From Weeksellaceae bacterium (GTDB lineage Bacteria > Bacteroidota > Bacteroidia > Flavobacteriales > Weeksellaceae): DNA of 9,359 nucleotides. Both the position numbers and the translations under genes were made by a program. A model generated the notes under the pieces. The model ran no database searches. It worked only from the letters and a program-made list of their open reading frames with translations, and was not told where the DNA came from. Shown here one piece after another: positions 5,637 through 9,359 of the stretch (position 1 is its first letter; each line of letters opens with the position of its first letter). The stretch covers positions 1 to 9,359 of the forward strand of contig JAQVDG010000056.1 of the NCBI GenBank assembly GCA_028698395.1. Direction: 5' to 3'.

Positions 5637-7187
5637 TTAGGTGTGTAGTTCTTTTTTTATTTTATGCAGATAAGCTCCTACTTCAACTACAGGATACAGT
5701 TCATCATAACTTACTACTTTATGAACATCCATTCTTAAATTAATATAAGAACGGTCAATATCACTGTGGTGTACCAATCCTGAAGCAGAAATCAATTCCC
5801 CAAAACTTTTCATTGTGTTTTTATGGAATTGATAGGTTCTCTTAGCTTTATCTTCAACATCAAGTCCTTTTACCAATTGTGGGTCTTGGGTTGTAATCCC
5901 GGTTGGGCAAGTATTCAAATGACATTGTAAAGCCTGGATACAACCAATTGCCAACATCAAAGCGCGTGCGCTGTAACATAAATCGGCTCCAATCGCTAAA
6001 GCTCGTGCAATATGGAAACTGCTCATGATTTTCCCGGAAGCAATAACTCGAATGTCTTTTTTCAAATCATAACCTCTTAAAACATCAATGGCAAAAGCTA
6101 ATCCATCTAATAAAGGCATTCCAAGAGAATTAGAAAACTCAACCGGAGCCGCTCCTGTTCCTCCTTCTCCACCATCAATAGTAATGAAATCCGGTTTTAA
6201 CCCTGTTTTTACCATAGCTTCACAAATGGATATAAATTCCTCTTTACGTCCAATACATAATTTAAATCCAACCGGTTTCCCTCCGGAAAGTTCGCGCATT
6301 TCATGAATCAATCGTAATAAACCTTCCGGATCTTTAAACTCTGAATGGGAAGGTGGAGAATCCACTTCTGTATGAGGTTTTACGTGGCGAATTCTTGCAA
6401 TTTCTTCTGTGTTTTTTCGAGCTGGTAAAATTCCTCCATGTCCGGGTTTTGCTCCCTGAGAAATTTTAAGTTCTATCATTTTAACATTTGGAATCTGAGA
6501 ATTTTTAGTAAATAATTCCCGAGAAAATCCTCCTTTTTCATTCCGGCAACCAAAATAACCCGTTCCAACTTGCCAAACCAAATCACCGCCGTGTTCCAAG
6601 TGATAAGGGCTGATTCCTCCTTCTCCCGTATTATGAGCAAATCCACCCATTGCAGCTCCCTTATTCAATGCTAAAACTGCATTTTTACTCAATGAACCAA
6701 AACTCATCGCTGAAATATTCAATAAACTGGCTGAATAAGGTTGTGTACAATATTCACCGCCAATCATAATACGAGGAGCTTCATCTACTTTCATTTTTCC
6801 GGCATACATAGAATGATTCATCCATTCATATCCCGGTTCATAAACATCCATTTGAGTTCCGAAAGGAACAGTATCGATTACATTTTTTGCTCGTTGATAA
6901 ACCATGCTTCGCATGACTCTGTCCAAGGGACGACCTTCTCGGTCATTCTCAACAAAATATTGCATAATTTCCGGACGAATACTTTCAAGTAAATATCGTA
7001 AACGACCAATTACCGGAAAATTACTACGGATAGCGTGTTTTTTTTGATTAATATCAATTATTCCTAATATAATAAGAGGTGCTACAATCAAAAAAAGCCA
7101 AAGAATAGGCTTCCAAAAAATTGCAATAGCAAGAATTAACAGAGAAATACTAACAGCTAATAATTTAAACAAAGGTCTTACTTTCAT
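5637..7187 (-). CDS. Membrane-anchored FMN-binding glutamate synthase family protein (GltS central/FMN domain only)
   Basis: This 516-residue protein begins with two hydrophobic helices (about residues 6-25 and 28-45) separated by a WKP turn, placing the rest at the cytoplasmic face of the inner membrane. Residues 80-500 match the FMN-binding synthase domain of glutamate synthase: SAMSFGSLSKNAVLALNKGA (159-178), NTGEGGISPYH (186-196), KISQGAKPGHGGILP (241-255), FITIDGGEGGTGAAPVEF (334-351), and IASGKIMSSFHIARALAIGAD (382-402). Cys416, Cys422 and Cys427 in CIQALQCHLNTC follow the C-x5-C-x4-C pattern of the 3Fe-4S cluster. The N-terminal glutaminase domain and the C-terminal GXGXG beta-helix of full-length GltB are missing, and no GltD partner is encoded nearby, so ammonia-dependent glutamate synthesis or another redox reaction is possible. 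It is the first gene of an operon with the aldehyde dehydrogenase. Confidence 0.9.
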   Translation of the reverse strand: MKVRPLFKLLAVSISLLILAIAIFWKPILWLFLIVAPLIILGIIDINQKKHAIRSNFPVIGRLRYLLESIRPEIMQYFVENDREGRPLDRVMRSMVYQRAKNVIDTVPFGTQMDVYEPGYEWMNHSMYAGKMKVDEAPRIMIGGEYCTQPYSASLLNISAMSFGSLSKNAVLALNKGAAMGGFAHNTGEGGISPYHLEHGGDLVWQVGTGYFGCRNEKGGFSRELFTKNSQIPNVKMIELKISQGAKPGHGGILPARKNTEEIARIRHVKPHTEVDSPPSHSEFKDPEGLLRLIHEMRELSGGKPVGFKLCIGRKEEFISICEAMVKTGLKPDFITIDGGEGGTGAAPVEFSNSLGMPLLDGLAFAIDVLRGYDLKKDIRVIASGKIMSSFHIARALAIGADLCYSARALMLAIGCIQALQCHLNTCPTGITTQDPQLVKGLDVEDKAKRTYQFHKNTMKSFGELISASGLVHHSDIDRSYINLRMDVHKVVSYDELYPVVEVGAYLHKIKKELHT

Positions 7188-7206
7188 TACACTTTAATTA
7201 GTGGTA

Positions 7207-7237
7207 CAAAATTAAACATTAAGTACAAAAAAGCCAA
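7207..7237 (-). promoter_or_regulatory. Bacteroidetes-type promoter of the glutamate synthase-like/aldehyde dehydrogenase operon
   Basis: On the minus strand TTG (7235-7237) is followed after 20 nt by TAATTTTG (7207-7214), a perfect TAnnTTTG. The -7 element ends 19 nt before the ATG at 7187, giving a leader of only about 10-15 nt. Confidence 0.6.
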
Positions 7238-7365
7238 TAGAAAGTTCAGGAATTCACTTGAAAAACTTCTTTTAGACTAATCCAGTAATTTTTTTCACTC
7301 TTTTTATTGGTTATTTCTCATTAAAAAAAACGTAATTGACTGAAAATCATTAATAAAAAATTATT

Positions 7366-7395
7366 TTGCAAAAGTTCAGCTTTCTGCTAATTTTG
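7366..7395 (+). promoter_or_regulatory. Bacteroidetes-type promoter of the FAH-family gene
   Basis: TTG (7366-7368) is followed after 19 nt by TAATTTTG (7388-7395), a perfect match. Transcription would begin near 7400, which leaves a leader of about 30 nt before the ATG at 7432. The promoter lies inside the open frame that would extend the gene upstream to 7366, so it argues against that longer start. The rest of the divergent spacer 7188-7431 is AT-rich without a visible gene. Confidence 0.6.
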
Positions 7396-7431
7396 AATGA
7401 TTTTAAAGAACAAATTAATATCTATTTCATC

Positions 7432-8040
7432 ATGAAAATTATTTGTATTGCCCGAAATTATACTGAACATGCCAAAGAATTAGGCAATGAAGTCCCTTCT
7501 GAAGCTGTTTTTTTCTTAAAACCTGATTCTGCTTTATTACAAAAAGGTCGAAATTTTTATTTACCGGAATTCAGTCAAAACATTGAATATGAAGTAGAAG
7601 TTGTTCTAAAAATCTCAAAACAAGGAAAATACATTCCACTTGAATTTGCTGAAAATTACTTTCAATACATTTCTTTAGGAATTGATTTTACTGCTCGCGA
7701 TTTACAATCAAAACTCAAAGCTAAATCTTATCCATGGGAAATTGCCAAAGCTTTTGACGGTTCAGCCGTAATTGGCGAATTCTATGATAAAAAAGATTTT
7801 GATTTGGATAATTTGAATTTTAGATTAGAAAAGAATAAAAAAACGGTACAAACAGGCAATACGCAACAAATGATTCATAATTTTTCAATGATTATTTCAA
7901 ATGCTTCTCAGTATTTTACACTAAAAACTGGTGATTTAATTATGACCGGAACGCCTGCCGGAGTTGGAAAGGTTGAAGAAGGCGACCAACTAATCGGATG
8001 GATGGAAGAAAATAAAATTTTTGAGGTTTCAATAAAATAA
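7432..8040 (+). CDS. Fumarylacetoacetate hydrolase (FAH) family protein
   Basis: I place the start at the ATG at 7432 (202 residues, MKIICIARNYTEHAKELGN), which is where the family's conserved N-terminus begins; the frame stays open upstream to a TTG at 7366, but a promoter lies in that stretch. The family has one FAH barrel binding a divalent metal. Visible motifs are IARNYTEHAKELG (6-18), FLKPDSALL (28-36), IEYEVEVVLKI with Glu54 and Glu56 as likely metal ligands, GIDFTARDLQ with Asp85 as the third, PWEIAKAFDGSAVIG (101-115), and the signature MTGTPAGVG (171-179). Members cleave C-C bonds in fumarylacetoacetate or acylpyruvates, isomerise 2-hydroxyhepta-dienedioate, or decarboxylate oxaloacetate. 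The small single-domain size fits the YcgM/FAHD1-like acylpyruvase or oxaloacetate decarboxylase group, but the substrate cannot be fixed. Cytoplasmic. A universal stress protein gene follows 33 nt later. Confidence 0.9.
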   Translation: MKIICIARNYTEHAKELGNEVPSEAVFFLKPDSALLQKGRNFYLPEFSQNIEYEVEVVLKISKQGKYIPLEFAENYFQYISLGIDFTARDLQSKLKAKSYPWEIAKAFDGSAVIGEFYDKKDFDLDNLNFRLEKNKKTVQTGNTQQMIHNFSMIISNASQYFTLKTGDLIMTGTPAGVGKVEEGDQLIGWMEENKIFEVSIK

Positions 8041-8050
8041 ACTAAATTTA
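8021..8050 (+). promoter_or_regulatory. Possible internal promoter before the universal stress protein gene
   Basis: TTG (8021-8023), inside the end of the FAH gene, is followed after 19 nt by TAAATTTA (8043-8050), one mismatch from TAnnTTTG. It would give a leader of about 20 nt before the ATG at 8074, allowing separate expression from the FAH gene. Confidence 0.35.
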
Positions 8051-8073
8051 GGCTCAATTAAAAACTTATTATT

Positions 8074-8514
8074 ATGAGTCGAAAACTTCTTGTTCCCATC
8101 GATTTCTCGGAATTTAACCGAAAAGTTATTGCAAAAGCAATTTCTCATGCAAAATTGGTTAATGCCAAAATTCATTTGATTCATGTTGCTACTTTGGATT
8201 TGGGAGTTATCATAAGCGAAACCGGTTTTACTTATCTTCCGGAATTAGAGGAAACCGCAATCAGTGAGGAAAATGAACAATTACAACTTCTAAAAACAGA
8301 AATTGAACAACAAGGAATTGAGTGTGATGCTACACTGAAAAAAGGAATTCCAGCCGATATTATTGTGCAGGAAGCAAAAGATATTGGAGCTGATTTGATT
8401 GTAATTGGTTCTTTGGGGCATAATTCTCTTTACAATATGTTCATTGGAAGTGTAGCTTCTGAAGTCATCAAACGTTCAAGCGTTCCACTTTTAGTTATTC
8501 CAAAAGGAAAATAA
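8074..8514 (+). CDS. Universal stress protein, UspA family, ATP-binding type
   Basis: This 146-residue protein is one Usp domain of standard length. It starts with KLLVPIDFSEFNRKVIAKA (4-22), where Asp10 is the usual nucleotide-contacting aspartate, continues with AKIHLIHVAT (31-40), and ends with ADLIVIGSLG through VPLLVIPKG. The segment from Gly112 (GSLG, nine residues, GS at 125-126) fits the G-x2-G-x9-G-S/T ATP-binding signature of the MJ0577-like Usp class rather than the non-ATP-binding E. coli UspA class. Usp proteins are cytoplasmic, usually dimeric, and support survival in starvation or other stress; the specific partner is unknown. It lies 33 nt after the FAH gene with a possible promoter of its own, and 58 nt before the lipoprotein gene. 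Confidence 0.92.
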   Translation: MSRKLLVPIDFSEFNRKVIAKAISHAKLVNAKIHLIHVATLDLGVIISETGFTYLPELEETAISEENEQLQLLKTEIEQQGIECDATLKKGIPADIIVQEAKDIGADLIVIGSLGHNSLYNMFIGSVASEVIKRSSVPLLVIPKGK

Positions 8515-8572
8515 CTCTATTCACAGTTTAGCGTAGAATTTGTACAACCTGAAAATTTTAAATTTTAATAAT

Positions 8573-9359
8573 ATGAAAATCTATATTCGGATTATTTTAA
8601 CTATGATTTTAGGAATCTTTATTTCCTGTAATTCTACTTCAAAAGACAATACTAACGAGATTTCAACTGCAAACAACAATGAAAGTCTCTCAGATTCGCA
8701 TACATCACAGAATTCTTTGGATTGGTCAGGAATTTATTCCGGAATCGAACCTTGTGCCGACTGTGAAGGAATCAAATATATTGTAACGCTCAAAGAAAAC
8801 GATGATTATGAATTAATTACCAAATACTTAACCGATACACCTTTAACCAACACAAAAACCGGAAAATTCACTTGGACAGACGGAAACACCATTCGATTAG
8901 ATGCTTTTGCCGAAGGTGAAGGTTCTAACTTTTTTAAAGTAGAAGAAAATCAAATCCGGCATTTGGATATAGAAGGAAATAAAATTGAAGGAGCTTTAGC
9001 AGACTATTATATTTTAGAAAAAAATGGGAATTTTGATGTTGAAGACAAAAAATGGCAATTAACTGCTCTTTTTGTAAAACCAATCGACAGTAATCCCGAA
9101 GATTTTTATCTGATTTTTGACTCAAAAGAAAGAAAAATACACGCAAAAGCCAATTGCAACAGCTTAAACCTATCTTATACTATTGAAAACCGAACAAAAT
9201 TATCAGTGGATAACGGCATCAGTACTAAAATGGCTTGCCCGGACGATACCGAAGACCGATTATTAAAAGCCCTTCGGGAAACAGATTATTTTGAAGTCAA
9301 TTCTGATGAATTGTATCTTTTTCAAGATAAACAATTTGCTCCTTTGGCTAAGTTTGTTT
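8573..9359 (+). CDS. NlpE-META lipoprotein (cut by window edge)
   Basis: The frame runs open from the ATG at 8573 to the window edge, giving 262 residues without a stop. The first 19 residues are a lipoprotein signal (MKIYIRIILTMILGIFISC) with lipidation predicted at Cys19. A low-complexity Ser/Asn/Thr linker (20-48) leads to an NlpE N-terminal-like domain: WSGIYSGIEPCADCEGIKY (51-69), whose CADCEGI is the same as in E. coli NlpE, with the C-x-x-C at Cys61/Cys64. This is followed, from about 158, by a META/HslJ-like domain (KKWQLTALF, KANCNSLNLSY, STKMACPDDTEDRLLKAL, LYLFQDKQFAPLAKF) carrying Cys195 and Cys222. Role inferred: an outer-membrane or periplasm-facing lipoprotein for envelope stress or copper-related sensing; the E. 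coli Cpx pathway is not necessarily present. The C-terminus and terminator lie beyond the edge. Confidence 0.85.
   Translation, partial: MKIYIRIILTMILGIFISCNSTSKDNTNEISTANNNESLSDSHTSQNSLDWSGIYSGIEPCADCEGIKYIVTLKENDDYELITKYLTDTPLTNTKTGKFTWTDGNTIRLDAFAEGEGSNFFKVEENQIRHLDIEGNKIEGALADYYILEKNGNFDVEDKKWQLTALFVKPIDSNPEDFYLIFDSKERKIHAKANCNSLNLSYTIENRTKLSVDNGISTKMACPDDTEDRLLKALRETDYFEVNSDELYLFQDKQFAPLAKFV

Noticed and set aside
6088..6992. Plus-strand frames of 72 and 83 codons
   Set aside because: Both are antisense to the glutamate synthase-like gene, whose motifs continue through them.
8934..9146. Minus-strand frame of 70 codons
   Set aside because: It is antisense to the NlpE-META lipoprotein, which keeps its reading frame and domain motifs across this stretch.
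1..9359. Mobile element, prophage, defence system or RNA gene
   Set aside because: No transposase, integrase, direct-repeat pair, tRNA or rRNA sequence was recognised on either strand, and the identified genes are typical chromosomal ones.

Overview
The window looks like chromosome of a low-GC member of the Bacteroidetes, most likely a flavobacterium. Four things point that way: a short primary sigma factor of 288 residues without region 1.1; several upstream regions carrying the Bacteroidetes promoter pattern TTG-N19/20-TAnnTTTG rather than E. coli-like boxes; start codons with little Shine-Dalgarno sequence; and a gene set common in that group (SufT-like DUF59 protein, RadC followed by a DUF7033-type deacetylase-like protein, FMN-binding glutamate synthase-like protein, NlpE/META lipoprotein). 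Genus and species cannot be fixed from this sequence alone.

Layout. Positions 1-1166 hold three minus-strand genes: a DUF59/SufT-like Fe-S protein, a 91-residue membrane-anchored protein whose body is the C-terminal tail of DXP synthase, and, beyond a perfect 16+16 bp palindrome, the N-terminal part of a WYL-domain transcriptional regulator cut by the window edge. A divergent promoter region (1167-1281) separates these from two abutting plus-strand genes, radC and a polysaccharide-deacetylase-like protein. Convergent to them on the minus strand is the primary sigma factor gene (rpoD), with a shared hairpin terminator at 3219-3248. Upstream of rpoD lies a minus-strand two-gene operon: a membrane-anchored FMN/3Fe-4S glutamate-synthase-like protein followed, 10 nt later, by an aldehyde dehydrogenase of the succinate-semialdehyde type. 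A second divergent region (7188-7431) leads to three plus-strand genes: an FAH-family hydrolase/isomerase, a universal stress protein, and an NlpE-META lipoprotein cut by the right edge.

Most of this is conserved core genome: transcription (RpoD), Fe-S assembly (DUF59), central metabolism, stress response and envelope. I see no tRNA, rRNA, CRISPR array, insertion sequence or prophage gene, and no complete defence or secretion system. The least explained items are the membrane-anchored DXS-tail protein beside the Fe-S gene, the REP-like palindrome that supplies its last two codons, and the operon pairing of a glutaminase-less glutamate synthase-like protein with an aldehyde dehydrogenase. No stretch longer than 300 bases lacks a gene.
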